Below, one piece after another: positions 48,222 through 60,085 of a DNA stretch of 64,000 nt. The stretch's first letter is position 1. The number at the start of each line of letters is the position of its first letter. Made by a program: the position numbers and the translations under genes. Origin of the DNA: Dermacentor variabilis (taxonomy: Eukaryota; Arthropoda; Arachnida; Ixodida; Ixodidae); assembly GCF_050947875.1 (NCBI RefSeq), contig NC_134577.1, positions 66,777,639 through 66,841,638 of the forward strand, in the 5' to 3' direction. A model generated the notes under the pieces. The model saw only the letters and a list, made by a program, of their open reading frames with translations, was not told the origin of the DNA and did no database searches.

Positions 48222-48411
48222 AAATCCCGACCATGGCAGCTGTATTTCGATGGGTGCAAAATGCGAAAAACACCTGTGTACTTACATTCAGGCGCGCGTC
48301 AAAGAACCCCAGGTGGTCCAAATTTCCGGAGTCCACCACTATGGTGTGCCTCATAATCAGATCGCGGTTTCGGCATATGCAACCCCTTAATTTAATTTTT
48401 TTTTTTAACAG
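48222..48411 (+). mobile_element. Ruka-like SINE, head missing
   Basis: The body and tail are clear (CATTCAGGCGCGCGTCAAAG; CCCCAGGTGGTCCAAATTTC; TGGTGTGCCTCATAATCAGA), ending in CCCCTTAATTTAATT and a poly-T run. The tRNA-like promoter half is absent or unrecognisable. Confidence 0.7.
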
Positions 48412-49007
48412 CACCTGCGACACGTATCTGTGTGTCTCCTTTGTGATTGTGCCTTCATGCTACAATACGTTGTCAAGCATACATACTTTGGCAAGTATCA
48501 GTTATTTCAGACGATCCCTGTAGTGTTCCGAGTATTGTAAATGTGTTAAACTGTAAATTTGCACTGCCAGGAGCAAAAGTGGCATGGGTGGCGTCAAAAC
48601 CAAGCAGCAGAGTCCAGGTTGCCATAGTAGTCAGTGGGAACCGTATGGGAATGACAACAATGGTTTGTGCCTTTTTGGTGCGCTTAACGCCATACGTTGC
48701 CATATACCTCCAGGAGGGAGTGGTCCTGAACGTATAGAGGGTTGAGACGATGGCGACCGCGAATTCAGCTGCAGCACTTGCAGTGAGCATCGGTTTCGTT
48801 TTGATGAAGTGCAAGGCGTGTGATGTCACAAACACTGCAGAAGCCAGTAACAATGAAAAGCAATTCTACATTAGTCTGCACACTGCCGTCAAAACCAGCT
48901 CACTGATGAAAATATAATCGGGACATGCACGCAGTAGCGTAGATTAGCATATTCACTCATGAGTACGTTGGCTCACATTTGCTCCATATCACTTTAACAC
49001 ATTTTCG
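48412..49007. other. Intergenic with an unassigned 126-codon minus-strand frame
   Basis: The frame at 48853-48473 (minus) includes SAAAEFAVAIVSTLYTFRT and PTTMATWTLLLGF-like hydrophobic stretches. A 96-codon plus-strand frame overlaps it. No family is recognised, and no splice borders or start context favour either. Confidence 0.2.
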
Positions 49008-49330
49008 ATAGAGTATGATTAAGTGATGAAAGGAGTGATCGGACATAGGTATGAACGGGATTGAGTGCCGGTGATTGTGGACATAAGTATGCAGATGAGT
49101 GAAGGTCGACGCAAGTATCAACGACAGTCGGCAACGGTGAGTTTGAGTGGATTCGAGTACGAATGTGAGCGACTACTGGCGAGAGTGAGCGGACATAAGT
49201 CTGAAGGTAAGTGCCGGTGAGCACGAGTTGACATGAATATGAGCGTCACTGGTTGCCAGTGTGAGTATGAGAGAGCCAGTATTAAAGGGTGTGAGCGAGT
49301 GTTGATAAGTGGGAGTACACAGGTCGAGGA
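49008..49330. repeat. Degenerate tandem repeat rich in GTGAG and GGACATAAGTATG
   Basis: Variants of GAGTGAGCGGACATAAGTCT, GTGCCGGTGA and GAATATGAGCG recur through about 320 bp. No frame; simple-sequence origin. Confidence 0.6.
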
Positions 49331-49984
49331 AAAGGTTCAGCGAGTGTAAATGAGTTCATTTATTCTGCCAACCTATGCGCAGCAGTGGAAAAGATGTCTA
49401 CTTGGGCAAAGATGTGAACTTTGTAGTGCTATCACGTTGTGAAGGAAGTTGGACAGCTCTCATTACCATGAGCTCTTATCAGTCACGACACACGAGAGAA
49501 TACCATTTACAGCTTTTGTGTTCATGATGTACAAGACAGAAGCAGAGCTTGCAATTTGCATAGAAAATACTAATGGCATATAGATCTAGTAAGAATTTGC
49601 CTATTGTTTCGTTAGTAACTCAATAACATGACATTTGGTTAATTTGGACATTTTTTTCGGTACCATGAAATTCAGATTACCAGGGTAATACTCTATTTAC
49701 TAGTACTCTAGCAGAATACTCATTGAAATAATGCATGACCAACAAAATTTTAAATTTACTTTGTTATATCTAATAATTTATATATATTCGTTATACAGCC
49801 AAACCTCAATTTAACGAATGTGGACATAGCAAACTATCAGATATAACATAAACATAACATTTGGTTGGCTATGTATTATTTCAATGGAGTATTCTACTGC
49901 TATGAAACCAAAAATGCGGTACTTTACTCAATATCATTTAGAGCGAGGAGAATGTTTGCATGTGCCTCAAAATGCATATTCTGG

Positions 49985-50640
49985 TAACAAAAATGTCGAA
50001 TACAGCCTGTGGGGTCTCTCACCCGTGCTCTTGGGACTAAGGAACGACAACACAGTAATACAAACAATCACAAGGGCATTTATTGCACCTTTCATAGATC
50101 AATGCCTGCTACCCGAGTTGCTATCCACAAAACATGCCGATGGGCGCGCGACAAATCTAGAAGTCCGACTCACCGCAAACGCATCGCGAGCGAATATGTT
50201 CGCCCCATGCTGGATCCCAACGCCTCGTCATTCGCGTGTACGGTCACGTGGACGGTGGCGCGTTCCAACGCAGCCATGCGAGGCGGTCTCGCAGAAGCAT
50301 GGGTCGGCGCGCGGGACGTCCACGCTGTTCCCCGACCCGCCGGGAAAAGCGGAAGCACCTTGTCTCCCAGCGCCCAAGTAACCTCGCCTGTCGGCGGCGT
50401 TAGCAGCGCAACACTCGTGCCATCTCTCACACTGCGCCCCAACCACATCGACCGCCGCGGGCATCACGCAGGCCACGCGGCGAAGCCGGAATACAGGAGA
50501 CGCGCTATGCGGGAAAAACATCAGGGGAGGCGCGAGGGTCGCGCATCCCCACAAGCCGCAGACAGCTTTTTCAGACGCCTGATTTTTCGGACTTCCCTTT
50601 GGCAGCACCACCTATCCCTAGCACTAGAATAATACTAATG
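49985..50640. other. GC- and CpG-rich block, unassigned
   Basis: About 650 bp is far richer in CpG than its surroundings (for example GGCGCGCGGGACGTCCACGC). Long frames exist on both strands, but none resembles a known protein and none has exon-like boundaries; high GC alone explains them. It lies between a Tigger-like arm at about 49797 (CCAAACCTCAATTTAACGAA) and one near 52423 (complement of CGTTATAACGAGGTTCGATT). It may be part of a large element or a recent insertion. Confidence 0.35.
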
Positions 50641-51560
50641 ATCTAAATACCGGATGCCGCAAGGCATTTTGGGCATGAACTTCCTGCACAATGCTGCAAA
50701 CACAGTGGCCATGAAAGAAGTTTTCATTGGGATGAATGGCACATGAGTTTGGTTGCAGACTCCTGACGAATGGCGCTGGATAGGCCTAGCAGTCTAAGAA
50801 AAGTGGCTAGGCATCATGGGAAGCTTGCCGTCAATACGTTCGCACCTGTAGACATCATCAGCGACCAAGTACGACATCAAACCCGCAGGCTAAACTAATA
50901 GCCGTAGTAAGTTCAGATCCACCCCCATGTGGGCCTTCCCGTCTCCAAAAAATGTGCCGGTGACAAAACTCAACATCAGCACTTGAAATGTCGCATACTG
51001 TATGAGCACACGTTTTTGCCAGCGGCTTGGCTGGTTGTAACAGGTTGTACCGCAGTTGGAAAGCCAAACTTGCGAATCCTACGTGCTAACACCAATCGCA
51101 TGATTGTGTATCTGTGGCGATGCAAAGCATGCATATGTACCATATTTTTGTTCATGTAACCTGCACCAGAAATAAAAAAAAATTGAACAGTGAAGTCAGG
51201 ATGCAAATTATAGGTGTTCCTTCATGGCAGCATGCGGTGCTGATGTGAAGCCACACTTCCAGGCCAAGTTCTTCACCATCAAATGTTTCATTATCTCCTG
51301 GTGAACCCTACCCTGTGTTGAAGCTCCCTCTCCCCCCTTTCATGTTGGCCATTCTCGTCTTTTCAGACTGCCATTATGCATTTCTACTATTAGAAGTTGG
51401 ATAATACTGCATACGGTGCCGGCAAACCACAATACGCATCACAAGAGCTTCGCTCGACAGCAGTCCTGTAGAGCCTAGCAGATTATCAGCTTTGGAAGAG
51501 GTAGAAAACAGAGCCACTGGCCAAAGATACCATGTGGAAGAGTCATGCATCTGCGAGACC

Positions 51561-52036
51561 ATACCTGCCAACTCTCCCGAATTTTCTTGTTCACGAATTC
51601 GGGCTTGTTTTACAATTTAACAAATGTTGTGACAAGTATTTCGAAAAATTGTTTGCGAAATTTTATTGCATGTCGATCACTGTGCCTTCCACTGCAACCT
51701 TTCTGATGGTGAAAGGATGCAAAGGGGATACTTGCCTCGAGCAAGTTTATACCAACAAGTTCTAGAAGCAGGTAAAATTGGGAACAGCTAAGTTGCTCAA
51801 ATGGTCACTTATCTAGAAACACTTTGATGCTTGTGATTATATGCCATTCAAAGATTGCTGCTGCTTTGCATGCTGCACTGAGGTAGAGTCCTTGTTACTG
51901 AAGTGCATATTCCCGAAAGGACATATGCTCAAGGAAAGCTTAACAAAAAAAAAAAGTTATCTACTGCCTTTCCTTTTGCCATCCCCTGCCTACAGGAGAA
52001 CTTTACAAATTCTACAGTTCAGAAGTTGGCAGGTAT
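51561..52036. mobile_element. Small TIR element ATACCTGCCAACT
   Basis: ATACCTGCCAACT at 51561-51573 is perfectly mirrored by AGTTGGCAGGTAT at 52024-52036. The interior is AT-rich. About 476 bp, no coding. Confidence 0.5.
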
Positions 52037-52473
52037 GTATGAGAGTGTTTTTTATAAAGACTTTAGCATTGTTGTGTGCATTCGCTTCTGCAGGTTATGT
52101 CCTTAGATATCTTTTCTTTCTTTCCCGGATGCTGTAATTCGGGATGTAGGTTATATAAGGATGCGGGTTATATGCAGAAAAATATGGTATTTATTATTAC
52201 TCCCGTGCTTCATATTGACAAAGAAAAGATGGTGACGGGCCATCAACATCCATAGGCCTGTTGCTGGTCCATTGGATGCACCCTGCTAGCGTTTCTTCTG
52301 CACAAACATGATCATTCTTTTTTTTGCCTATATCTGCCTCTATGCTTATAACAAATATTGGATATAATGAAGGTATTTGCATAGCCAATGCGACCTCGTT
52401 ATAACGAGGTTCGATTGTAGTATGCCACGAACACGTTTTAAAGAAGAGTAGCGAGCTACGCAGTTCATAAATC

Positions 52474-52479
52474 TTTATT
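52474..52479 (-). terminator. Polyadenylation signal of the UBE3C-type gene
   Basis: TTTATT on the plus strand is AATAAA on the minus strand, about 330 bases after the UBE3C stop. A second AATAAA-like run is not seen closer to the stop. This marks the likely 3' end, with the gene converging on PNLDC1. Confidence 0.55.
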
Positions 52480-52804
52480 TCTTTTATACATCATCAGCTG
52501 GCGGTAAAACGTGCGCTTTTTGTAGCAGTCAGTTCGTAGTTTGGTTTCAGAGGCCACACCCCCAACTTCTGGCCCCCCATTTATATCACAAGCAGGGAGG
52601 CGCTGCTGGCATTGGAATGCTGCTTTGCAACCTCCGTGAGGTACGTCTGCGTAGCGAGCACTGGCAAGCCACTGGCAAACCACCGGCAAGCCATTCGCGA
52701 GCTGCAGTGGTGCACAATGGCGAGCCACTAAGCGCCCCGGCACAACCTGAACACGCTGTTTGTTCAACGCCTCTTCTCACGACTTGGAGTGGCGCCCATT
52801 GCTG

Positions 52805-52975
52805 TTAGCTGAGCTCAAAGCCAGCACCCGACTCGATGGCATAGAGCAGCTTTTCACGCAGTTGTGCCTCATCGGCGATCTCAGGTAGCTTGAGCAGGTT
52901 CATGCACGTTGACGCAGTGGGAAGGCGCCCCGGCTCCGGGCCGGCCGAGTGAATGCAGAATTGGGGTACCAGGTC
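52805..52975 (-). CDS. UBE3C: UBE3C-type HECT ligase, last exon with catalytic cysteine
   Basis: The acceptor is CCTCACACCAG, phase 0, and the stop TAA is at 52807-52805. It encodes 56 residues: [31 protein letters not shown] and [20 protein letters not shown]. The cysteine in LPTASTC is the HECT catalytic residue that accepts ubiquitin from the E2. The terminal GFELS is a typical HECT C-terminus, whose fourth-from-last Phe is needed for transfer. The four exons in the window give 257 residues of HECT domain with no damage. Confidence 0.95.
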   Translation of the reverse strand, partial: DLVPQFCIHSAGPEPGRLPTASTCMNLLKLPEIADEAQLREKLLYAIESGAGFELS

Positions 52976-53818
52976 CTGGTGTGAGGCATAACAAATGCAC
53001 AACGGTTACAGTCTGTTTCGCACATGGCAGGCAACACAGCGGAAGCTATGAAAGTAGTGCACACAGTTGTAGTAAATTTACTCTGTAGCTTTCGCAGTGC
53101 GCATCAGTAACACTTTCTATGTAAAAACTGCTTCATCAATTACAACTTGTTGACATAAGGTCTTGTCAAATCGCATTATCTGTGCACTTTTATGCTTCCA
53201 CTATGTGTCATGCTATGTTGAGGTTGCAAGTGCAAGCAGTGTGACGTTGCCGCTGGTCACAGAAATGCGTCAATCTGCTCATTCGGTGGTATTATTTAGG
53301 TGTACGTCTGCGACACCTTCCATATAATAATCATGTCACATGTTTTGTTATAAAAATACGAGACAGTGTTACATCTAATTGCACAATGCATAACTACATC
53401 TTTCTTTCATACACGACGCACTATTTTTCATTCATGACTGAAGCATGAGAGGTTTCTCTAGGCTCTTTAGTCGGGATGTGCCAATACTCGAATTTCACCG
53501 AATCGAATTGAATAGTGAACATTTAGATCATTAGATTCACGAATTGTATATATTTATTACTAGATTTTTCAAATATTTCGTACATTTGACGTGGAGGTCT
53601 GCGCAGTGTCGCATGCTCTGCGGAGCTCCTCGTGCTCGATGTCATGCAAGCAAGTGCCTCACTTTGTTATTTGTGGAGCAAAATGGGCACAGAGCAGATG
53701 GGCCACCCTAGCTGACGTCACAGACTCTCTCTGCATGCACCTTTGCCCTATTGCACGTGCTCACCAACATTGGCCCAATGTGGGGATTGTGCACACAGCG
53801 CTCGGACACTACAATTCA

Positions 53819-53881
53819 CAACGATGGCTATGTACAGAGTGGTGATTGAGTCATATAATGTGCAGTCTGCGCTTTTGTCTG
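53819..53881. repeat. 63-bp exact direct repeat, copy 1
   Basis: CAACGATGGCTATGTACAGA...CTGCGCTTTTGTCTG is identical to 54389-54451 over 63 bases. Flanks differ on both sides. Confidence 0.9.
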
Positions 53882-54388
53882 CGGGTACAATGCTTGTCCA
53901 GGCTGGCAGGACCGATTGGAATGATAATGTTGTGTGGACAGAGGGAAGGGCAACAAAAGCAGCATGTATTTTGGGGAAAGTGCGAAGTTCGTGCTGATGT
54001 TGTACCCACCGGAAAGCATGCAGATTGCGTTGCATATGCGGCGATGAACTAAACGCCACTTCAACAGCCATCGATCTAAATTGTACGTGTGATCTTCGGA
54101 CCAATCACTGATTACCCACCCATACGAACATGTTAGCTGCAAGCATTCCACAACGGCTTGTGGCCCATTAACACGTCGGCCAGCGCCAAATTTTCGTCAC
54201 AGTCACACTGCCTAGGCTTTTAGGTCTAATCGGCGCTGCTTCATCAGGCATCAGTGACTAGAGTTAGTGTAGTGCTGAATCGATGCAAACCTACAGTCAT
54301 CAATCGATAAGTGGGACTCGACTGCAACCGCTAAAAGGTTTGAATAATCAGGGGTCTTAAATATCATATTTGCCCACATGGACAGCAC

Positions 54389-54451
54389 CAACGATGGCTA
54401 TGTACAGAGTGGTGATTGAGTCATATAATGTGCAGTCTGCGCTTTTGTCTG
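54389..54451. repeat. 63-bp exact direct repeat, copy 2
   Basis: Identical to 53819-53881; the copies start 570 bp apart, inside the UBE3C intron before the last exon. Confidence 0.9.
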
Positions 54452-54540
54452 TCGTAGAGATTGGCCTATGACAACCCACCCACTGTAAAGATAGGAAAAC
54501 CCGTCTGTGTTTTGGAGAAAAACTGGACAGCAAAAATTTA

Positions 54541-54975
54541 TGTTAAGGGTGTGCGAGTACTGAATAGTAGAGTTCGAACTAAATGAATCGAATATAGAAT
54601 ATCAGAAAATTTTTCAAAAAATTTGTTGGTTACAAATTTTTGGCATGAACACACAATGCAGCACATGCTTGAGAATCTCCTAGCATTGCACAACAACAAT
54701 GTACAGCAAGCTATCGGTAAATTAAGTACATAAAAATCAAGCTATACAGTACAGTCTACTCTTATTAAAGGAAACTCTAAGTTAACAAGACACCAATGAT
54801 GACAGCTCAGTTCCAGTATATGAAGGCATGAAAAATATTTTTTTGCCAGTAGAATATCTGCTGAATAGAATCAACTGAATTTTCCCCTGACATTATCTTG
54901 TACAAAATAAGAATTAAGATCTCAGTTTAACAGTGGACCTGTGTTTTATGGCAATCTTTTATAGCTTATTACGTT
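54541..54975. repeat. Dispersed repeat, copy 2 (GGGGTGTGCG family)
   Basis: AGGGTGTGCGAGTACTGAAT, then CAATGCAGCACATGCTTGAG, ACAGCAAGCTATCGGTAAAT and CTCAGTTTAACAGTGGACCT are collinear with 11690-12140. A shorter relative starts at about 53473 (GGGATGTGCCAATACTCGAA). Confidence 0.65.
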
Positions 54976-54996
54976 TTACTTGCCAGTTTTCTTGTA

Positions 54997-55967
54997 CAGT
55001 GAAACGACGTTAAACCGTAGTTGGCCGGAACTTTGAAAAAGTATGTACTAAACGGTAGTACTGCTTAACCAAAATAGCATGAGATTACCCACTTGTCAAA
55101 ATTAGAACTACGAGAGAGTGTGATGAGAAGGCAGAAAACAAGCAGTATTTATTCACTTCGCGCGGTAAAAGTCTGTTATTTTCGTTTGATGCCGCGGCGG
55201 GCTAGCAGCAACGATGGCAGCCGCAAACTCGCTCAAGCTACAAGCCAGCTTTTCTGCCAGCCCCCTCTCCTCGGAAAACACCCGCATGAGGCTGACGTAA
55301 TGCTCAGCATCTGCCACTGTCGGACCTCAATCGCCCAGACTTTCGCTTTCCGTGTTGTCCTCATCACTGTTGTTAGGCAACACTTCAACAATAACAGAGG
55401 CAACAATGGCGAAAAGTCAAACCTTGAAAAGTCAGACCTCGTAGCAGACGTATTTTTGCGGTTGCAGCAGCATTGCTGACCAACTTCTCCTTCGCGTTCC
55501 AAATGCCACACACCGTAGTCAACAGCAGATCCCTCTCGCATGCCAGCACCAACTTCTTCGTGCCACGTTCGACAGTACGAACAATGTCCAATATTTTTTC
55601 TATGCTGAGCACCAGGTTTTTGTCCTAGCTTGCACGGCACCACAACACGGGCCACAATGCTCCAACTCTGGCACGGCGCCGAAGTGATATTGATGTGGCT
55701 TCACCCTTCCAAGCACCCTCTGCATTTGCACTTGTAGGCCGTTCCGATCTCTGAGGCTCGTTGTTCTGCCAGGCTGACGTACCGCCGTGATTTCGTGACG
55801 AAAAGTGGGAACACTACGTGTTAAACAATACGTATGCAATAAGCTGGTGCAGTTTACGCGGATACAAAACGCATTCTGTTCAATGGCCGCTGAGTCAGAG
55901 ATTTAACTTTACTACTTTTAAAACAAAACCGCTGTTTAAGCGGGTATGGTTTAACGACGTTTTACTG
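54997..55967 (-). mobile_element. Tigger-like element with transposase N-terminus remnant
   Basis: The inverted ends are CAGTGAAACGACGTTAAACC (left) and the complement of GGTTTAACGACGTTTTACTG (right). The left end is preceded by TA. On the minus strand at about 55612-55460 is a CENP-B-like helix-turn-helix start (MLSIEKILDIVRTVERGTKK; ACERDLLLTTVCGIWNAKEK). The rest of the transposase is missing. It lies in a UBE3C intron. Confidence 0.75.
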
Positions 55968-56436
55968 CAAAATGTAGAAGGACTTCCCCATCTTTACAAC
56001 AGGAGAGTCGTAAAGAGCACGAGGGGCCTCACGGTGCATGTGACATGCGGTACTGCATAGATTCTGACCACCTATAAAACTTGTTTTACGTGCTGTGACT
56101 GGAGCGGAAAAAATTGGTGCTGTTGCACGTGCCAATCTTCGCAACAGATGAAAACATGGACTGTGCATCATGTGACTTGACCAACACTCGCACATAGCCA
56201 TCACTGGAGCTGTGCAGGTTGACAGTGCCAGAAAAAGAGGAGGCACTGTTTCATTATCAGGTTATCAGGTTCGGCCTGATTTGTCATCTGTCAAAGATTC
56301 TTATATCGGGAGAATCACGGCAAATTTGCACGACGCTCTCCCCCACCCACTTCCACTCTTTCTCTTTTCTCTGTATAAGCCCATGGCTCGTCTATAAAGG
56401 TGCAAAGGACGTGCACATGCTACATGGTGCGTGCAC

Positions 56437-56694
56437 CTTGAATCCCAGCAGGGGTGGCCGCGAGCAGCTGGTGACAAACTTGAGGAGGAGGCGCCGTTGG
56501 CGCTCGTCGAAGCTCGCCAGGACGCGCCAGAAGGCCTGGACAACGGGGTGCGTAGCGCTGTAGCCGCCCTCGTAATGGGTGTGCTCACGCAAATCCTCCA
56601 GGTCGACCGGGCTCTGGGCGCCCGATATCAGCACCTGGAGCTCATGCGGTGCGAACAGGCGCAGCCAGTGGCCTGGCAGGAGCTCCTCCAAGCC
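56437..56694 (-). CDS. UBE3C: UBE3C-type HECT ligase, third exon in window
   Basis: The acceptor is GTGCACGTGCAG and the donor TTCAAG|GTGCAC; 86 codons, phase 0. It encodes GLEELLPGHWLRLFAPHELQ, VLISGAQSPVDLEDLREHTH, YEGGYSATHPVVQAFWRVLA and KFVTSCSRPPLLGFK. These are the second half of the N-lobe, the hinge and the start of the C-lobe. The ELQVLISG, FWRV and FVTSCSRPPLLGFK motifs are diagnostic for HECT ligases and closest to UBE3C as I recall it. Confidence 0.93.
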
Positions 56695-56837
56695 CTGCAC
56701 GTGCACGCCATGGGCGCATCATTCAGCAGTTGGCGCTTGTGCACCATCCCAACCGGCGATGTAGGTATGCTCCTCGTCGTAGGCAACATGCACACAGCCT
56801 AGCATTCTTATGCGTTCATTCATTAAGTTTAATGCCC

Positions 56838-57050
56838 CATTTCAAAACTGGTGCTATGTGTGACATCACAGCGAAGGGCTCCTGATTCATTTTGACCCCC
56901 TGGGATTCTCTAATTAATGCGCACATAAAACTAAGCACACGAGCCTGTTTGCATTTTGCCCTCATTGAAATGCATCCACCACGGCCAGGAATTGAGCTTG
57001 CAACCTAGTGCTCAGAGGCACGACGCCATAGCTACCTAGCCATTGCAGCA
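56838..57050 (-). mobile_element. Ruka-like SINE, strongly diverged, in a UBE3C intron
   Basis: The body (AATTAATGCGCACATAAAAC) and head (ATGCATCCACCACGGCCAGG; GCCATAGCTACCTAGCCATT) can be followed on the minus strand, with many changes. It lies in the intron between the exons at 56437-56694 and 58015-58173. Confidence 0.6.
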
Positions 57051-58014
57051 CGTACCTTTCACAACCACGGCGGCACTGATACTAAAAGAGACGATGAGAT
57101 ACTGAAAGATACTGAAACGCTGTGCAAAGTCGGCTGGGAACACGACTCTGGATGTCTCAAACTTCCAAAGCAAGCACTTCCACAATGGTAATGATAACTT
57201 GTTTACAAGGTTGTGCAGGTACATTTCCTGCCCGCCGAGGTATACACTGCTTTTGAGCGAACTGGCAGCTCAATTACACCCTGAGCAAACAAAATCAATA
57301 GCGAACATAGTGAAGTTAGTCAACAATAAGCAGAAATGGATGACTACTTGGACAGTGGCATATCTCGTAAAATAAGGACATTAAGCTAATATGTGCCATG
57401 AACTTTTGCACTTCATTTCCAGGATTATCCTCCCTTTCACATGATTAACAATCGACTTAATCAGAATACTTCTCCCATTCTGACAGACTTTGAATTTGTA
57501 CTATGCAGCACACAGAAAGCAATAGTGCTCGTCGAATAGAGTGCAATGATAGTGACACAATCTTGACCAAGCCACGTAATAGGCAGGAACAAATGTAAGA
57601 TGTACTTGTGCAAGACATACTTACAGGTTTTAATCAGTGTGTACTTTGCACAAAAATTGTTTATGGTCACTCCGTCTGCTCTTAAAAAACTTTAGTTGTG
57701 AGTAGCGCCTATCTTTTGGCTGTCTCCCTTTTGTCCATGCGCAAAGTGCGCGTTTGTTAAAAAATGCAAATATGTCTTGCACAAGCACATCTTGCGCTTT
57801 TTACGTAGCATATCAGTCAGACAGAGGACAGGCACTACTCACTGCAAAATTTTTTTTATTGAAAGCAGACAGCATGCACAGAAAGTAAGGAAGCTCTCTT
57901 CCCTTCTCATGGAAAGCGTGTGCTTGCTAAAACCTTGCAAGTACAAACCGACCAGCCCAGCGACACATTCTTCTATGCGGGATGTGCGTAAGGTGCACGC
58001 TAATTTGTGCCTAC

Positions 58015-58173
58015 CTGCCGGAATGCGAGGCACTGCTGCCGCAGCTGAGCGTTGAGCAAGTGGTCTGCAAGCAGGTGCATGTACTCAATGCGATTTGCGG
58101 CTGTCACTGGAATTGTGGCGCCGTTGGGCTTCAGCTCCTCCACCGTGCTGTTGCCCAGCTGACTTGTCACCAC
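58015..58173 (-). CDS. UBE3C: UBE3C-type HECT ligase, second exon in window
   Basis: The acceptor is GTTCTTCCAG and the donor CGGCAG|GTAGGC; 53 codons, phase 0. It encodes VVTSQLGNSTVEELKPNG, then IPVTAANRIEYMHLLADHLL and QLRQQCLAFRQ. The VxELKPxG and IPVTxxNRxxYxHLxAD motifs are the conserved middle of the HECT domain. It joins directly in frame to the exon at 63293-63478. The intron between them is 4.8 kb and holds a nested stack of transposons. Confidence 0.92.
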
Positions 58174-58509
58174 CTGGAAGAACACCAGCACACATCTTGC
58201 ACACATGAAACTCCACACACGTCAATTGTGTGCAAAAAAAAAAAAAAGAAGAACGTCACAACAACAATTTCCTCAAAAGGACACCAAAGGCCGTGTAAAA
58301 CATTAGTTTGTGTTTGCCTGTGCGAATCTCAGCGATTTCTTTACCTGTTCATCATATACATAATGCCATCGTAACTCGATATAACGAACTTCAATATAAC
58401 GAAATTCTCGACATAACAAAGTATTTAATTTTTTATAACTCCTCGTCTATAAAACACCTTGTATTTAGAACCACAATATAACGAAGCGTGTTTATACACA
58501 ATTTCAATA

Positions 58510-59598
58510 CAGTCGCGGACCGATAAATCGGACACCACTAATCCAGACATGCTCGGTAATATGGACAGTTTCGCGGCAATGCCAACGGCCCCATAGACCT
58601 ATTGTGTAAAGACAACCTATATTTCGGACAGCCGCTGGCCCTACATTCCATTATCCGGACTCTCCGTGGCTGTAGCTTGCGCCAACTCTGCTGCCATTAT
58701 CTCCTCTGGCAACCTCGACAAGACATCGAGTATGGCCTCACAGAGGCAAGCTATCAAATATGGCCTCAGAGATTACACACTAGATGGTAATCTCTGAGGC
58801 TTTGCGTTGATCAGAGCCCCACGCCTCAGAAAATTAACTGCAAATGCCAATCTTGGAGGCTATGTCTGAATTATAGGTCGCATCAACATCGCGATCATCA
58901 CATCCTCTTCCAGCTATTCCAGCAACCCCGTGCATGGGCTGCTGTCACCATTCTGCTTGATGAGTTTGCCTTTCGAATGGCGTATTGTTTGTCTAGTTTG
59001 CGTTCCAGACAGTGCTCTGCTGGCTCCAAGAAGCCTTTCTGACGCGACAGGCCGCGTCACATGGCACCAATGCAGGTGCCCTCGCAGTCCGAATAAGCCC
59101 AACTCGGCAACTGACGAGCCTCAACTGCCGCCTACCACAACGAGCTCAAATGCGGACATCATTGATGACCTGCTAGGCCGCGGTGTGCTGATTTTTGCCG
59201 CCGTTACATTTGAAGACTTTGCAGACGATGCGGTGTTGTTGTGTGCCGAACTGAACGATGACGAAATAATTGAGCAAGTTCTCCCACTGTCAAACAGCAA
59301 CTCTAAGTCAGACGATGAAGCGCTGTGTGCTCCATGCTCCGAAGCCTCCACATGCGGATCTGACTCAAGCCTTTCCAGTCCTTGCATGAGCCTACAGCAA
59401 CAGCACAAAACTGGCAGAAATACAGGTGTACATGGTTGTACATAAGCAGAAGTGCGTGCAGCAATGAATCGACCACTTATTCCTTGCCCAGGGGTCTTAA
59501 AACGTAAATAAAATTTTTTTTGATACATTAGTTTTTATGGACATTCTATAGTTCAGACTTAAGTTGCTCCTGGAATCCGAATTATCGGTCGTTGACTG
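58510..59598 (+). mobile_element. Tigger-like element with TA target duplication, nested
   Basis: The ends are CAGTCGCGGACCGATAAATC (left) and the complement of AATTATCGGTCGTTGACTG (right). Both are flanked by TA (58508-58509 and 59599-59600), the duplication expected for the Tc1/mariner/pogo superfamily. A plus-strand frame at 58930-59445 ends with an acidic segment (VTFEDFADDAVLLCAELNDD; EIIEQVLPLSNSNSKSDDE) like the C-terminal tails of Tigger transposases. The catalytic core is absent. It has inserted into another inverted-repeat element. Confidence 0.75.
58760..58802. repeat. Hairpin GCCTCAGAGATTAC/GTAATCTCTGAGGC
   Basis: Fourteen-base perfect arms inside the Tigger-like element at 58510-59598. 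Confidence 0.6.
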
Positions 59599-60085
59599 TA
59601 TAATGAAACTTCACTGTGGTCTCAAAGGAATTCCGAGACATTAAATGAAAACTTCTGCAGATGCAGATAATGAAGTGGTTGAATTCAATTCATTACTTTG
59701 ATATTTCTTCGTGGCAGCAGTGAAATTTCGTTATACTGAAATCGTGTATAAGAACACTCCGTTATATTGAGGTCCAACATACATGGCATTCTGTGGACAA
59801 GGAGTTATAAAAAGTTAAATACTTTTGTTATATCGAGAATACTGCTACCGTCGAACTCGGTTATAGCAATGCTGATTTTAACAATATATCGGTTCTAACA
59901 ATGAAAAGCTGCTGCACCGTCAACTTTTGTATGTCTTCCATGGGAAAATAACCCGCTTACTACAATGTCCCCATGCCGCATTATCACTCATAACAATGAA
60001 GTCTGGCTGCTGGGTGTCCATGCCGAAAGGTAATGGAATGCAAAATCCTTGAAAAGAAGGAAGAAAAAGTGAAATGTGAGCAAAT

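Larger units (their letters stand above)
58375..59845. mobile_element. ATAACGAA-type element with long inverted arms, split by a Tigger
   Basis: The left arm (58375-58507) reads CTTCAATATAACGAAATTCT... to TTTATACACAATTTC. The right arm (59601-59845) is the reverse complement of nearly the same sequence (GTTATATCGAGAATACTG at its end). The unit is closely related to the element at 15215-15945. The Tigger at 58510-59598 sits between the arms. Confidence 0.6.

Noticed and set aside
48473..48853. 126-codon minus-strand frame with hydrophobic stretches
   Set aside because: It overlaps a 96-codon plus-strand frame of equal quality and lacks a recognised family, so it is not called as a gene.
50009..50632. 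207-codon plus-strand frame in the CpG-rich block
   Set aside because: Overlapping long frames exist on the other strand, composition is Arg/Ala/Ser-rich, and no family or exon boundary is seen.
56431..56802. 123-codon plus-strand frame
   Set aside because: It is antisense to the UBE3C exon at 56437-56694, which has clear HECT motifs.
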